From the NCBI RefSeq assembly GCF_017254845.1, contig NZ_JAFKCU010000003.1:310001-374000 (forward strand): 64,000 bases of DNA, in the 5' to 3' direction. Position numbers and translations under genes: made by a program. Shown here in pieces: positions 50,659-60,702 of the stretch. The stretch's first letter is position 1, and the number at the start of each line of letters is the position of its first letter. This DNA comes from Algoriphagus pacificus. Lineage in GTDB: Bacteria; Bacteroidota; Bacteroidia; Cytophagales; Cyclobacteriaceae. The notes beneath the pieces are model-generated. The model was not told the DNA's origin. It worked only from the letters and a program-made list of their open reading frames with translations, and did not search any database.

Positions 50659-52551
50659 ATGGCAGAACCAGTAAAATATACAGAAGACAGTATTAAATCT
50701 CTCGATTGGAGAGAGCATATTCGATTACGTCCTGGTATGTATATCGGGAAACTTGGAGACGGTAGTGCCCAGGATGATGGGATTTATGTTTTGGTAAAGG
50801 AGGTTTTGGACAACTCGATTGACGAACATATGATGGGATATGGAAGAACCATCGATGTGAAGATTACTGAACACAAAGTGGAAGTTAGGGATTATGGTAG
50901 AGGGATTCCTTTGGGCAAAGTGATCGATTGTGTTTCTAAAATCAATACAGGAGGTAAATATGACTCGGGAGCTTTTCAAAAATCTGTTGGTCTGAATGGA
51001 GTAGGTACCAAAGCTGTAAATGCGCTTTCCGATTTTTTTAAAGTACAGGCTTACCGAGATGGAGAGACCAAAGTAGCAGAATTTGAGAAAGGTATTTTGA
51101 CCAATGATCCACCTATCGGAAAGACTTCAGATAGAAATGGTACGAAAGTTACCTTTTCTCCAGATGCAAGTATTTTCAAAAACTACCATTTCATTCCAGA
51201 ATATCTTGAAAACCAGATTTGGAATTATGCCTATTTAAATGCTGGCTTGACCATCAATTACAATGGCAAGAAGTACTTTTCTGATAAAGGACTCTTTGAC
51301 CTGCTTTCAAACAAAGTAGACGAAGAAAGTATCCGCTATCCGATCATTCATCTGAAAGGAAATGATATCGAAGTAGCGATTACGCATACTGGTCAATACG
51401 GAGAAGAATATTATTCCTTCGTGAATGGGCAATACACGACTCAAGGAGGAACTCACTTGGCTGCTTTTCGAGAGGCCATTGTGAAGACAATTCGAGAGTT
51501 TTATAAGAAAGATTACGATGCTTCTGATATCAGACAGAGCGTGGTGGCAGCCATTGCTGTTAGAGTTCAGGAGCCGGTTTTTGAATCTCAGACCAAGACC
51601 AAACTAGGTTCTCAATCTGTGGGACCAGATGGACCTACTCTCAGGACTTTTGTCAATGACTTTATCAAGACAGAACTGGATAATTATTTGCATAAAAACC
51701 CAGCTGTTGCTGATGCTTTATTGAAGAGAATCCTTCAATCTGAAAGAGAAAGAAAGGAAATCTCAGGAATCAAGAAACTTGCAAATGAGCGAGCCAAAAA
51801 GGCGAATCTTCATAATAAAAAACTAAGAGATTGCCGTGTTCACTACGATGATCCCAAAGCGAATGAAGACCTGAAAAACAACACCATGTTGTTTATCACC
51901 GAAGGTGACTCAGCTTCTGGTTCTATCACCAAATCAAGGGATGTGCAGACACAGGCAGTTTTTTCACTTCGCGGGAAACCATTGAATTGTTATGGGATGA
52001 CCAAGAAAGTGGTTTATGAAAATGAAGAATTCAACCTACTTCAGCATGCACTTAATATTGAAGATGGAATTGAAAGCTTGCGTTATAGAAAAATCGTAAT
52101 TGCGACAGATGCTGATGTGGATGGAATGCACATTCGCTTGCTGATTATGACGTATTTCTTACAGTTTTTCCCTGATTTGGTAAAAAATGGCCACCTCTTT
52201 ATTCTAGATACCCCACTATTTAGGGTGCGAAATAAGAAGGAAACTATTTATTGCTATACCGATGAAGAAAGACAGAGAGCAATCCATAAACTGGGTTCAA
52301 AGCCCGAAATCACGCGATTTAAAGGTTTGGGAGAAATCTCTCCTGAGGAATTCGGAACATTCATCGGGGAAGACATTCGCTTGGAGCCAATAATTTTGAA
52401 TAAGGAAACAAAAATTGCAGATCTTCTGAGTTTCTACATGGGCAAAAACACTCCTGATCGCCAGACTTTCATTATCGATAATCTGAAAATCGAGAAAGAC
52501 CTTGCATTGGAAGACCCAAAAGCTGTAGCTGAAGAGGAAGAAGCTGCTTGA
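50659..52551 (+). CDS. parE: DNA topoisomerase IV subunit B
   Basis: ATPase subunit of the type IIA enzyme that decatenates chromosomes. The 630 residues contain the GHKL ATPase ([31 protein letters not shown]), the transducer domain, and the TOPRIM segment with EGDSASGS and DADVDGMH. I call it topoisomerase IV and not gyrase because it pairs directly with a subunit A that lacks a canonical GyrA box; sequence alone cannot exclude gyrase. An acidic tail follows ([13 protein letters not shown]). parC starts 75 bases downstream. Confidence 0.9.
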   Translation: MAEPVKYTEDSIKSLDWREHIRLRPGMYIGKLGDGSAQDDGIYVLVKEVLDNSIDEHMMGYGRTIDVKITEHKVEVRDYGRGIPLGKVIDCVSKINTGGKYDSGAFQKSVGLNGVGTKAVNALSDFFKVQAYRDGETKVAEFEKGILTNDPPIGKTSDRNGTKVTFSPDASIFKNYHFIPEYLENQIWNYAYLNAGLTINYNGKKYFSDKGLFDLLSNKVDEESIRYPIIHLKGNDIEVAITHTGQYGEEYYSFVNGQYTTQGGTHLAAFREAIVKTIREFYKKDYDASDIRQSVVAAIAVRVQEPVFESQTKTKLGSQSVGPDGPTLRTFVNDFIKTELDNYLHKNPAVADALLKRILQSERERKEISGIKKLANERAKKANLHNKKLRDCRVHYDDPKANEDLKNNTMLFITEGDSASGSITKSRDVQTQAVFSLRGKPLNCYGMTKKVVYENEEFNLLQHALNIEDGIESLRYRKIVIATDADVDGMHIRLLIMTYFLQFFPDLVKNGHLFILDTPLFRVRNKKETIYCYTDEERQRAIHKLGSKPEITRFKGLGEISPEEFGTFIGEDIRLEPIILNKETKIADLLSFYMGKNTPDRQTFIIDNLKIEKDLALEDPKAVAEEEEAA

Positions 52552-52626
52552 TTTCAAAGCCTGATTTAAGAATTCGATAAAATGGGAAATGAGAATTCAT
52601 TGACCGGAATAAATAGGAATTAATAC

Positions 52627-55245
52627 ATGAGTGAAGAAAACGATTTACACAAGGAAGGAGATGAAAGCTTACACGGTTCGGTGCCCGTTACCGGGATGTA
52701 TAAGGACTGGTTTCTTGATTATGCTTCCTATGTTATCCTAGAACGTGCCGTTCCAGCCATCGAAGATGGATTGAAACCTGTCCAGAGAAGGATCCTTCAC
52801 GCGATGAAGGAAATGGATGATGGGCGATTCAATAAAGTCGCAAACATCATTGGACAGTCTATGCAATACCATCCCCATGGAGATGCCTCTATTGGTGATG
52901 CGATTGTAAATATCGGACAGAAAGACTTGCTCATTGAAACTCAGGGTAACTGGGGTGATGTACGTACTGGTGACCGTGCTGCCGCTGCAAGATATATTGA
53001 AGCGAGACTTTCCAAGTTTGCGCTAGAAGTAGTATTTAATCCTCAAACTACCGAATGGCAGCTTTCCTATGATGGGAGAAAGCGTGAACCAGTCACACTT
53101 CCAGTAAAATTCCCATTGCTACTTGCCCAAGGAGTAGAAGGGATTGCGGTAGGTCTTTCAACCAAAATCCTTCCTCATAACTTCATTGAGTTGATCGAAG
53201 GATCCATAGAAGTACTAAAAGGCAATCCAACCAATGTGCTTCCTGATTTTATAACAGGAGGCTTAGCTGACTTTTCTGAATACAATGGAGGACAAAGAGG
53301 AGGAAAAGTAAAGGTTAGAGCAAAAATTGAAGAAGAGGATAGTAAGACAATATTAATCAAAGAGATACCATACGGTACAACTACTGATTCTTTGATTGAT
53401 TCGATCTTGAAAGCTAATGATAAAGGCAAAATCAAGATCAAGAAAGTTGTTGATAATACTGCTAAGGATGTTGAAATAGCCATCCAGTTAGCTCCTGGTG
53501 TTTCCCCCGATGTGACCATTGATGCACTCTATGCATTCACGGATTGTGAGGTTTCAATATCTCCCAATGCCTGTGTAATCATTGAGGATAAGCCGGTTTT
53601 CTTGAATGTCAATGATATTCTGGCTTTTAATACCAAGCAAACCAAAGCTCTTCTCAAAAGAGAATTGGAAATCCGGAAAGCTGAGCTGATGGAAAAATTG
53701 CTTTTCTCTTCTTTGGAAAAGATTTTCATCGAAAACCGAATCTACCGAGACATCGAGGAATGTACGACTTGGGAAGGGGTTTTAGAAGCTATTGACAAAG
53801 GACTTGAACCTTTTAAACCGGATTTCTACAGGGAGATTGTTCAGGAAGATTTGATTCGATTAACTGAAATTAGAATCAAGAGAATTTCAAAATTCGATGC
53901 TTTCAAAGCAGATGAATTGATGAGAAAGCTTCAGGAAGAGTTGAAAGAAGTCAATTACAACTTGAAGCATCTGACAGATTACGCGATCAAATATTACCAA
54001 AACCTTTTGACCAAATACGGAAAGGGAAGGGAGCGTAAAACAGAAATCAGAGCATTTGATACGATTCAGGCCAATGTCGTGGCGGCAAATAATGCCAAAC
54101 TTTATGTAAACAGAGCTGATGGCTTTGTTGGTACTGGTTTGAAAAAGGATGAATTTGTTTGCGACTGTTCTGACTTAGATGATATCATCGTCATTCGGAA
54201 AGACGGGAAATGCATGGTTTCCAAGATCCAGGAAAAGAATTTCATGGGTAAGGATATTCTCCATGTGGCTGTTTTCAGGAAAGGCGATGAGCGCATGGTT
54301 TATAACCTGATTTACCTGGATGGAGGTTCTGGCAGGGCAATGGTTAAACGTTTCCAAGTCCTTGCAGTCACCCGGGATAAGGAATATGATCTTACCAAAG
54401 GAAGCAAAGGCTCTAAGGCTATGTATCTGACCGCCAATCCAAATGGTGAGGCAGAAATAGTAACTGTTTATCTGACTCAAGGTGCCAAAGCAAGAGTAAA
54501 AGTATTTGATTTTGACTTTGCAACAATTGAAATCAAAGGGAGGGGAGCAGGAGGAAATATTCTGACTAGATACCCTGTCAGAAAAATCCAGCTAAAAATG
54601 GAAGGTGTTTCCACTTTAGGTGGTCTAGATATTTACTATGATCCTGTGGTAGGAAGGTTGAATACAGATCAGCGTGGTAACCTAATTGGTAATTTCCTTG
54701 GCGAAGATCGAGTTCTGGTTTGCTATAAGAGTGGAGACTATGAACTGACGACTTTTGAATTGACCAATCGATATGAGCCTTCAGAGGTTTTGTTGATTGA
54801 GAAATTTGTTCCTGAAAAGGTAGTTTCTGCAATCTATTACGATGGAAGCAGCAAAACCTATTATGTCAAGAGATTCCAGATTGAGACTACAACCCTGAAC
54901 AAGAAATTCAACTTCATCACCGACCATAAGCAGTCTTATCTAAAATTGGTTTCCACTGAGAAACAACCTCAAGCATCTGTTACACTTGTAAAAGGAAAAG
55001 AAGAAGAGGTAATGGAGTACGATTTGGATATGCTGATTGATGTAAAAGGGTGGAAGGCTATCGGCAATAAGTTGAGCACTTACCAAATCAAAAATCTAAG
55101 CTTAATAGAATCCAAAAAAGCTGTTGAAGAAAGTGAGGAAGATGGAGAGGAGAGTGATGAGGATGACGATGAACAAATTGAAGTTGGGAAAACTATCGAT
55201 CTATCAGTTAAGAAAGACGATGAAGAGCAATTAGGTTTGTTTTAA
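52627..55245 (+). CDS. parC: DNA topoisomerase IV subunit A
   Basis: DNA-cleaving subunit. The 872 residues have the catalytic Tyr at 123 (AAARYIEARLS), the winged-helix region with DGLKPVQRRILHAM, and a C-terminal beta-propeller-like domain. The GyrA-box position reads KGSKGSKAM, not the canonical glutamine-arginine-glycine motif, which fits topoisomerase IV. The last 40 residues hold a strongly acidic stretch (EESEEDGEESDEDDDEQ). Its stop codon overlaps the trmH-like ATG as TAATG at 55243-55247, so translation is coupled. Confidence 0.92.
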   Translation: MSEENDLHKEGDESLHGSVPVTGMYKDWFLDYASYVILERAVPAIEDGLKPVQRRILHAMKEMDDGRFNKVANIIGQSMQYHPHGDASIGDAIVNIGQKDLLIETQGNWGDVRTGDRAAAARYIEARLSKFALEVVFNPQTTEWQLSYDGRKREPVTLPVKFPLLLAQGVEGIAVGLSTKILPHNFIELIEGSIEVLKGNPTNVLPDFITGGLADFSEYNGGQRGGKVKVRAKIEEEDSKTILIKEIPYGTTTDSLIDSILKANDKGKIKIKKVVDNTAKDVEIAIQLAPGVSPDVTIDALYAFTDCEVSISPNACVIIEDKPVFLNVNDILAFNTKQTKALLKRELEIRKAELMEKLLFSSLEKIFIENRIYRDIEECTTWEGVLEAIDKGLEPFKPDFYREIVQEDLIRLTEIRIKRISKFDAFKADELMRKLQEELKEVNYNLKHLTDYAIKYYQNLLTKYGKGRERKTEIRAFDTIQANVVAANNAKLYVNRADGFVGTGLKKDEFVCDCSDLDDIIVIRKDGKCMVSKIQEKNFMGKDILHVAVFRKGDERMVYNLIYLDGGSGRAMVKRFQVLAVTRDKEYDLTKGSKGSKAMYLTANPNGEAEIVTVYLTQGAKARVKVFDFDFATIEIKGRGAGGNILTRYPVRKIQLKMEGVSTLGGLDIYYDPVVGRLNTDQRGNLIGNFLGEDRVLVCYKSGDYELTTFELTNRYEPSEVLLIEKFVPEKVVSAIYYDGSSKTYYVKRFQIETTTLNKKFNFITDHKQSYLKLVSTEKQPQASVTLVKGKEEEVMEYDLDMLIDVKGWKAIGNKLSTYQIKNLSLIESKKAVEESEEDGEESDEDDDEQIEVGKTIDLSVKKDDEEQLGLF

Positions 55246-55946
55246 TGGATCAGGATTTTTCCAATGATATTGAGCAGGGACTAATAAACTATTTGGGGCA
55301 ATATGTGACCGCACATAAAAAGCGTGTGATGGAAAACGTATTGTCCCAAAGAACCCGATTTTTTACAGTGGTACTTGAGAATATTTTTAAACCTCATAAT
55401 GCCAGTGCTGTACTGCGAACATGCGATTGTTTTGGTATTCAGGATGTGCATGTCATTGAGAAAACTCAGGTTTATAAAATCAATCCATTTGTAACTCGAG
55501 GAGCATCGCAATGGGTAGACCTTTACAAATACCACCAGCCAGAGAATTCAGGTGTTCAAGAATGCTTCGAAACACTTCGAAATAAAGGATATAAAATATT
55601 TGGAACTAGCCCTGAGGCCAACTCAATTCCTTTGGATCAATTAAACCCCAACGAAAAAATTGCTTTGGTTTTTGGGAATGAGCATGAAGGAATCAGCGAG
55701 GAAGTAAAGCAATTAGCTGATGGTTTGGTGCATATTCCGATGCATGGCTTTACCGAGAGTTTCAATATCTCTGTTGCGGCATCTTTATTTTTGCATGATT
55801 TAATCCAGCGAGCTGACAAATCGAAAATCCCTGATTTTTATTTATCTGATAAAGAAAAAAAAGAAATCAGGCTACAGTGGTATAGATCTGTTGTGAAAAA
55901 TTCAGAGATCCACGAGAAAGTTTTTAGAGACTCAATCAGTAAATAA
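55245..55946 (+). CDS. SpoU/TrmH-family RNA 2'-O-methyltransferase
   Basis: A 233-residue SPOUT methyltransferase. The knotted domain has LENIFKPHNASAVLRTCDCFG (motif 1), ALVFGNEHEGIS (motif 2) and GFTESFNISVAASLFLHDL (motif 3). It may methylate tRNA G18 (TrmH) or a ribosomal RNA; the close pairing with TrmH motifs suggests the former. The N-terminus is short and the C-terminus has a charged helix. Its start overlaps the parC stop by one base, so expression depends on the topoisomerase transcript. Confidence 0.88.
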   Translation: MDQDFSNDIEQGLINYLGQYVTAHKKRVMENVLSQRTRFFTVVLENIFKPHNASAVLRTCDCFGIQDVHVIEKTQVYKINPFVTRGASQWVDLYKYHQPENSGVQECFETLRNKGYKIFGTSPEANSIPLDQLNPNEKIALVFGNEHEGISEEVKQLADGLVHIPMHGFTESFNISVAASLFLHDLIQRADKSKIPDFYLSDKEKKEIRLQWYRSVVKNSEIHEKVFRDSISK

Positions 55947-55952
55947 AGTTCT

Positions 55953-56552
55953 CTAGTTCTTTTGGAAAATGGATTTTACTTGTTCTCCAAAAGATGCTTT
56001 TTCAGGCTGCTTTTTAGCTCTTTTTCGCTGTCTTTGGCGCTTTTTCTGTTCCTTGCTTTTCACTAAGACTGTCCTGGCTGAGAACCCAACCTGTCCTCTG
56101 AAGAATTCTTCTCTTCCGGAAATGTTGAAGTTTGGCTTGTAATCCAGGGACAAAACGGTGTTTGCAATGGTGAATTCAATCCCTCCAATTGCCTCAATCC
56201 CAGTTGTATTGTTGCCATAAGTATGGACGATTTCCTTGCTTGCTTCATTTTTCATAAAGCTTTCTTCCTTTCCAAAGGAAATCCCAGCACCGAGGTAATA
56301 ATTGAATCTTTTTGAGATTATAGGTCTGTGCTTTTCTAGCAAAAGACTTAGACTGGAGTTTCTTGCAAAATCAGTTTGTAAGATTCCTTCTATACTTGTT
56401 CGCTCTAAGATTCTTTGCTGGAAAGTGATCCCAACTTGTCTGCTCAAATTATTGTTGCCAAGTCGGATTCCTACTGCGTTTCCATATCGCTGAGAAAAAG
56501 AATTTTGGAATAAAAAAACACAGCACGTGAGTAGTAGTAATTTTTTTAGCAT
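55953..56552 (-). CDS. Exported outer-membrane-barrel-like protein with basic C-terminal tail
   Basis: I choose the ATG at 56552 (MLKKLLLLTCCVF, 199 aa), since the 30 codons upstream lack signal-peptide character. The mature part has the alternating pattern of a small outer-membrane barrel: VGIRLGNNNLSRQVGITFQQ, YYLGAGISFG and NTVLSLDYKPNF. The last 45 residues are highly basic (KEQKKRQRQRKRAKKQ). No family is recognised. It converges on the trmH-like gene and lies 112 bases downstream of the cyclophilin gene. Confidence 0.7.
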   Translation of the reverse strand: MLKKLLLLTCCVFLFQNSFSQRYGNAVGIRLGNNNLSRQVGITFQQRILERTSIEGILQTDFARNSSLSLLLEKHRPIISKRFNYYLGAGISFGKEESFMKNEASKEIVHTYGNNTTGIEAIGGIEFTIANTVLSLDYKPNFNISGREEFFRGQVGFSARTVLVKSKEQKKRQRQRKRAKKQPEKASFGEQVKSIFQKN

Positions 56553-56634
56553 TTCAGAATTGTGATTGGAAATGCCAATTGACCAATAACTATTCCATTC
56601 TCTCAAAAAATCCGGAATACCTGAAAAAAATAAA

Positions 56635-56655
56635 CCCTCCAATTAATTTGGAGGG
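56635..56655 (-). terminator. Intrinsic terminator of the cyclophilin gene
   Basis: An eight-bp stem CCCTCCAA (56635-56642) with TTGGAGGG (56648-56655) and a five-base loop sits 10 bases after the stop, followed on the minus strand by a T-rich tract. Confidence 0.88.
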
Positions 56656-56664
56656 CTCTGATTA

Positions 56665-57099
56665 TTATTCGCTTACGACTATTTTCTCGATTTTGTCACC
56701 TGCTCGGATCGCGTCAATGACGTCCAATCCTTCCACTACTTTACCAAAGCAAGTATGGTTTCTGTCTAAATGAGCGGTATTATCTCTACTGTGGCAGATA
56801 AAGAACTGTGATCCACCTGTGTTTCTTCCTGCATGAGCCATGGAAAGCACACCTCTGTCGTGGTATTGATTGTCACCATCCAATTCACATTTGATTTTAT
56901 AACCTGGTCCACCAGCTCCGTTTCCGATTGGGCATCCTCCTTGAATTACAAAATTTGGGATTACACGGTGAAAAGTCAGTCCGTCGTAAAAGCCTTTATT
57001 CGATAAATCAATAAAATTCTGAACTGCAATAGGAGCATCCTTCTCATAGAATTCCACCTTCATAGTTCCTTTTTCTGTTATAATTTCTGCTGTTCTCAT
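56665..57099 (-). CDS. Cyclophilin-type peptidyl-prolyl isomerase
   Basis: A 144-residue single-domain cyclophilin without a signal peptide, hence cytoplasmic. The catalytic Arg and neighbours lie in [16 protein letters not shown], with the GAGGPGY loop, [17 protein letters not shown] and [12 protein letters not shown] following. This is a small form like PpiB. It speeds proline cis-trans isomerisation during folding. It is monocistronic with a terminator immediately downstream. The start at 57099 follows an AT-rich leader. Confidence 0.93.
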   Translation of the reverse strand: MRTAEIITEKGTMKVEFYEKDAPIAVQNFIDLSNKGFYDGLTFHRVIPNFVIQGGCPIGNGAGGPGYKIKCELDGDNQYHDRGVLSMAHAGRNTGGSQFFICHSRDNTAHLDRNHTCFGKVVEGLDVIDAIRAGDKIEKIVVSE

Positions 57100-57192
57100 T
57101 ATTTAAAGTTTAATAAAATGTATTGGACTCAGTTTAATTAAAAATGGGAATGCAAAAATACAAGATTAATTGAATAATACCGTGATAAAATA

Positions 57193-57216
57193 AAAGGGAG
57201 ATTATAATCTCCCTTT
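57193..57216 (-). terminator. Intrinsic terminator of pckA
   Basis: A 24-base perfect palindrome (57193-57216) with core AGGGAGA and its complement directly follows the pckA stop at 57222. On the minus strand it is followed by a T-rich tract. The minimal loop lies at the central ATTATAAT. Confidence 0.85.
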
Positions 57217-57221
57217 AAAAA

Positions 57222-58832
57222 TTAACCTAGAATAGGAGCTCCTTCCATTATATCCGGAGTTGCATAATCTTTAAACTGCTCAAAATTTTTCACAAAAGAT
57301 TCAGCAAGATCTTTTGCCTGAAGATCATAATCCTCAGGGTTTTTCCAGGTATTTCTTGGATTAAGGATTTCTGATGGCACTCCTTCACATGTTTTCGGCA
57401 TTTGAAAACCAAATATCGGATGCTTTTCAAAAGATACTTGCTCCAATTTATCTTCTAGAGCTGCAGATATCATGGCACGGGTATAGGATAATTTCATTCT
57501 TGATCCGATCCCATAAGGTCCACCGGTCCAACCTGTATTGATCAACCAGACATTGACTTCTTGTTTTTCCATTTTTTCACCAAACAATGAAGCGTAAGTT
57601 GCAGGATGAAGTGGCAAAAATGCCGCACCAAAACAGGCTGAAAATGTCAATTTTGGCTCAGTCACACCCATTTCAGTACCAGCTACCTTTGCTGTGTAGC
57701 CTGAAATAAAATGGTACATGGCCTGGCTTTTATTCAATTTTGAAATAGGCGGAATCACTCCAAATGCATCAGCAGTTAGGAAAAAGATGTTTTTTGGAAT
57801 ACCTCCCAAAGAAGGAATCTTTGCATTTGAAATATGATGAATAGGGTAGGCTGTCCTTGTATTCTCTGTAACTGATTTATTTGCATAGTCGACTTCTCGG
57901 CTTCCGGGCATAAATCTGGTGTTTTCCACAATGGCTCCAAACCGAATAGCATCCCAGATTTCTGGCTCTTTTTCCCGACTAAGATCAATTACTTTGGCAT
58001 AACAGCCACCTTCGAAATTAAAAATTCCTGAATCCGTCCAGCCATGCTCATCATCACCGATTAGATTTCTATTTGGATCTGCTGATAATGTGGTTTTTCC
58101 AGTTCCGGATAATCCAAAGAAAATAGCTGTGTCACCACTTTTGCCAATATTAGCGGAGCAGTGCATGGAAAGAATGCCTTTTTCATGAGGCAAGAGAAAA
58201 TTTAATACTGAGAAAATCCCTTTTTTCATTTCACCTGCATAGGCTGTACCACCAATCAGGATCATTCTTTTACTCAAATTAAGGATGGCAAAATTGGAAT
58301 TGCGCGTTCCATCTAACGCAGGATCAGCCTGAAATTCCGGAGCACAGATTATCGTAAAATCAGGTTCAAAAGACTTTAATTCATCTTTCTCAGGCCTAAT
58401 AAACATATTATGACAAAAAAGATTATGCCATGCAAGCGTATTATATACCCTGATTTTTAAACGATGATTTGGATCCGCTCCAGCATAAACATCCCGAATA
58501 AAGAGATCTTTTTGGCTAAGGAAATACTTCATTTTCTCCGCAAGCTGATCAAACTTCTTAGAATCAAAAGGGATGTTAATGTCACCCCACCAGACAGATT
58601 TTTCTGTTTTTTCATCTAAAACAATAAATCTGTCTTTAGGTGATCTTCCGGTAAATTTTCCGGTGTCAGCCATTAAGGCTCCGGTAGATGTAAGCTTACC
58701 CTCATTTCTTTCCAGTGACTGTTCAATAAGTTCTGCTGGACTAAGGTTGAAATAAGTGGATCCAGTGGTTCTAATCTCTTTTAGAACTTTTGGCATTTTG
58801 GGTTTTTCCAGAACGCTGTTCTGCATATACAA
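57222..58832 (-). CDS. pckA: Phosphoenolpyruvate carboxykinase (ATP)
   Basis: It converts oxaloacetate and ATP to PEP, CO2 and ADP for gluconeogenesis. The 536 residues hold the ATP-site P-loop GLSGTGKTTLSADP, the RSPKDRFIV region near 54-62 and the metal-site LIGDDEHGW. The ATP-dependent type is clear from the P-loop form. A start at either of the two N-terminal Met codons (58832 or 58826) is possible. Monocistronic; an exact TAnnTTTG box lies 30 bases upstream. Confidence 0.96.
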   Translation of the reverse strand: MYMQNSVLEKPKMPKVLKEIRTTGSTYFNLSPAELIEQSLERNEGKLTSTGALMADTGKFTGRSPKDRFIVLDEKTEKSVWWGDINIPFDSKKFDQLAEKMKYFLSQKDLFIRDVYAGADPNHRLKIRVYNTLAWHNLFCHNMFIRPEKDELKSFEPDFTIICAPEFQADPALDGTRNSNFAILNLSKRMILIGGTAYAGEMKKGIFSVLNFLLPHEKGILSMHCSANIGKSGDTAIFFGLSGTGKTTLSADPNRNLIGDDEHGWTDSGIFNFEGGCYAKVIDLSREKEPEIWDAIRFGAIVENTRFMPGSREVDYANKSVTENTRTAYPIHHISNAKIPSLGGIPKNIFFLTADAFGVIPPISKLNKSQAMYHFISGYTAKVAGTEMGVTEPKLTFSACFGAAFLPLHPATYASLFGEKMEKQEVNVWLINTGWTGGPYGIGSRMKLSYTRAMISAALEDKLEQVSFEKHPIFGFQMPKTCEGVPSEILNPRNTWKNPEDYDLQAKDLAESFVKNFEQFKDYATPDIMEGAPILG

Positions 58833-59108
58833 TTTGGGTTTACTAACTGAAATAAGTCTTCACAAAAGTAAGCAAAAGGGGAGAAAATAAAATCAAAAAT
58901 GTGCGAAATTTGGCTTTTCAATCGATTACGAATAAAAATCAATAAAATATTTGGTTGAGTAAAAATAACATGATGGATATCAGTTATTAACCCAAAAAAA
59001 ATGTGTAAGACAATCCGGTTTTGAGAAGCCACTTATCAAGATTCTTGGTAAAAAGTCCCAAAAACGATTATCATTGTAAATTAAATATTCACCCAAATAG
59101 ATAACTCC
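58833..59108. other. Divergent spacer between pckA and the POT transporter gene
   Basis: A 276-base AT-rich region with no supported ORF. It carries the pckA promoter box on the minus strand and must hold the promoter for the transporter on the plus strand, where no clear TAnnTTTG box was found. Confidence 0.5.
58863..58870 (-). promoter_or_regulatory. Candidate -7 box (TACTTTTG) of pckA
   Basis: An exact TAnnTTTG match on the minus strand, 30 bases before the ATG. A TTTG on the same strand, 23 bases further upstream (58894-58897), may be the -33 element. Confidence 0.4.
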
Positions 59109-60671
59109 TTGGAAAAACAACTTACTCCGGAATTTGAAGGACCTACGGTTTTTGGTCACCCAAAAGGTTTGATGACCTTGTTTTTTACCGAAATGTGGGA
59201 GCGCTTCAGCTATTATGGCATGCGTGCTTTGCTCATTTTATTTATGACAAAAACTATCGCCGATGGAGGCTTAGGTTTTGATGATACTACTTCTGGAGCC
59301 ATCTATGGTTTGTATACAATGGGAGTTTACTTATTGGCTTTGCCAGGAGGTTGGTTAGCTGACCGACTTTTTGGATTGAAAAAATCAGTTTGGTATGGAG
59401 GGATCATTATTGCGATTGGGCACTTTATGATGGCAGTTCCGGGTGTTATGTCCCTAGTAGAAGGAAACCAAGGACCAAAAACATCTCTTACTTCTCTAGA
59501 TACTTCCACTTTCTTCCTGGGATTGATCTTAATCGTACTAGGTACAGGATTGCTTAAACCAAATATCAGCTCGATAGTAGGTCAATTGTATCCGAAAGGA
59601 AGCACCAAACGAGATGCAGGATTCTCAATTTTCTATATGGGAATCAACTTAGGTGGTTTTATTGCACCTATTGCTTGTGGAACTTTGGCCACTTATGACA
59701 TGCATTTAGGCTTTGGATTAGCAGGTTTTGGGATGGTTTTGGGATTGATCCAGTATAAATTGACTGCTAAAAACATTGAACAATATGGTGAGCCTCCTGT
59801 CGTAGAAACTCCAAGTGAAATTGAAAGTCAAAAGAAACTAAAATCATCTGTCGCTTGGATAGGAGTAGGCTTGGTAGCGATTTTGGCTGTACTTTTTATG
59901 GGAGTAATTCCAATTAATGTTTCAGCCATTGCAGGTGCTTCAGGTACTGTTATTGCCTTAGTTGCTTTTGGCTATTTAGGTTATGTGATCGCTTTTGGTG
60001 GATTGAGTAAATCAGATAAAAATAAAGTTGGTGTAATCGCAATCCTGTTTCTTTTCTCTGCCATGTTCTGGTCAGGTTTTGAGCAGGCTGGTTCCACTTT
60101 AAACTTGTTTGGCGAAAGATTTACAGATCGTACAGTTTTCGGATGGGAGATTCCTGCCAGTTATTTCCAATCCATTAATTCCCTATTCATTATCATTTTT
60201 GCTCCTTTCTTTGGTGCGCTTTGGGTATGGCTGGGTAGAAGAAACTTGGAACCAAGTTCTCCTTTGAAATTTACTTTTGGCCTATTGCTATTAGGTCTTG
60301 GATTCTTTGTGATGTATTTCGCAGCCAAGATCGCTGCCTCAGGTGATTTGGCAGCTCCTACTTGGCTAATTATGACTTACATGCTTCATACCTTTGGAGA
60401 ACTGAGTTTGTCGCCTGTGGGCTTGAGTTTGGTTACCAAGCTTGCTCCCAATGGATATGGCGGTCAAATGATGGGTATTTGGTTCCTTTCTGTTGCTTTG
60501 GGTAATCTGATCGCTGGTTTGATTGCTGGAGAGGCTAGTGGGGGTTCAGAAGAGGCTTTGGCGCAAATGCCAGATCAATACATGCTAATCGTTTACACAG
60601 TTGTAGGTTCTGCAGTATTGCTCTTCCTGCTCAAACCAATTATTAAAAAGATGATGGGTGAAGTTCACTAA
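59109..60671 (+). CDS. POT-family proton-coupled di/tripeptide transporter
   Basis: A 520-residue inner-membrane importer of short peptides. The signature FTEMWERFSYYGMRALLILFM (ExxERFxYYG motif) is at about 29-49, followed by helices up to a total of 12 to 14. The signal GMGINLGGF-like segment FYMGINLGGFIAPI and the GFEQAGSTLNLF motif of helix 7 are seen. The start is TTG at 59109: an in-frame stop lies at 59082 and the next ATG would cut off the first 20 residues, including FGHPKGL. It ends in a bidirectional terminator. Confidence 0.93.
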   Translation: MEKQLTPEFEGPTVFGHPKGLMTLFFTEMWERFSYYGMRALLILFMTKTIADGGLGFDDTTSGAIYGLYTMGVYLLALPGGWLADRLFGLKKSVWYGGIIIAIGHFMMAVPGVMSLVEGNQGPKTSLTSLDTSTFFLGLILIVLGTGLLKPNISSIVGQLYPKGSTKRDAGFSIFYMGINLGGFIAPIACGTLATYDMHLGFGLAGFGMVLGLIQYKLTAKNIEQYGEPPVVETPSEIESQKKLKSSVAWIGVGLVAILAVLFMGVIPINVSAIAGASGTVIALVAFGYLGYVIAFGGLSKSDKNKVGVIAILFLFSAMFWSGFEQAGSTLNLFGERFTDRTVFGWEIPASYFQSINSLFIIIFAPFFGALWVWLGRRNLEPSSPLKFTFGLLLLGLGFFVMYFAAKIAASGDLAAPTWLIMTYMLHTFGELSLSPVGLSLVTKLAPNGYGGQMMGIWFLSVALGNLIAGLIAGEASGGSEEALAQMPDQYMLIVYTVVGSAVLLFLLKPIIKKMMGEVH

Positions 60672-60677
60672 TAAAGT

Positions 60678-60702
60678 AAAAGGATGCCATTGGCATCCTT
60701 TT
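60678..60702. terminator. Bidirectional intrinsic terminator
   Basis: An 11-bp perfect stem (60678-60688 with 60692-60702) and a three-base loop, with A and T tracts at both ends, lies between the transporter and the convergent amidohydrolase gene. Confidence 0.9.

Noticed and set aside
53175-53519. A 114-codon minus-strand frame inside parC
   Set aside because: Antisense to the topoisomerase coding region, with no recognisable motif and no promoter; it is a shadow.
50659-55245. The pair as DNA gyrase instead of topoisomerase IV
   Set aside because: The GyrA-box position of subunit A is degenerate (KGSKGSKAM) and the two genes are adjacent with an acidic tail, which fits topoisomerase IV better. 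It is not fully excluded without a phylogeny.
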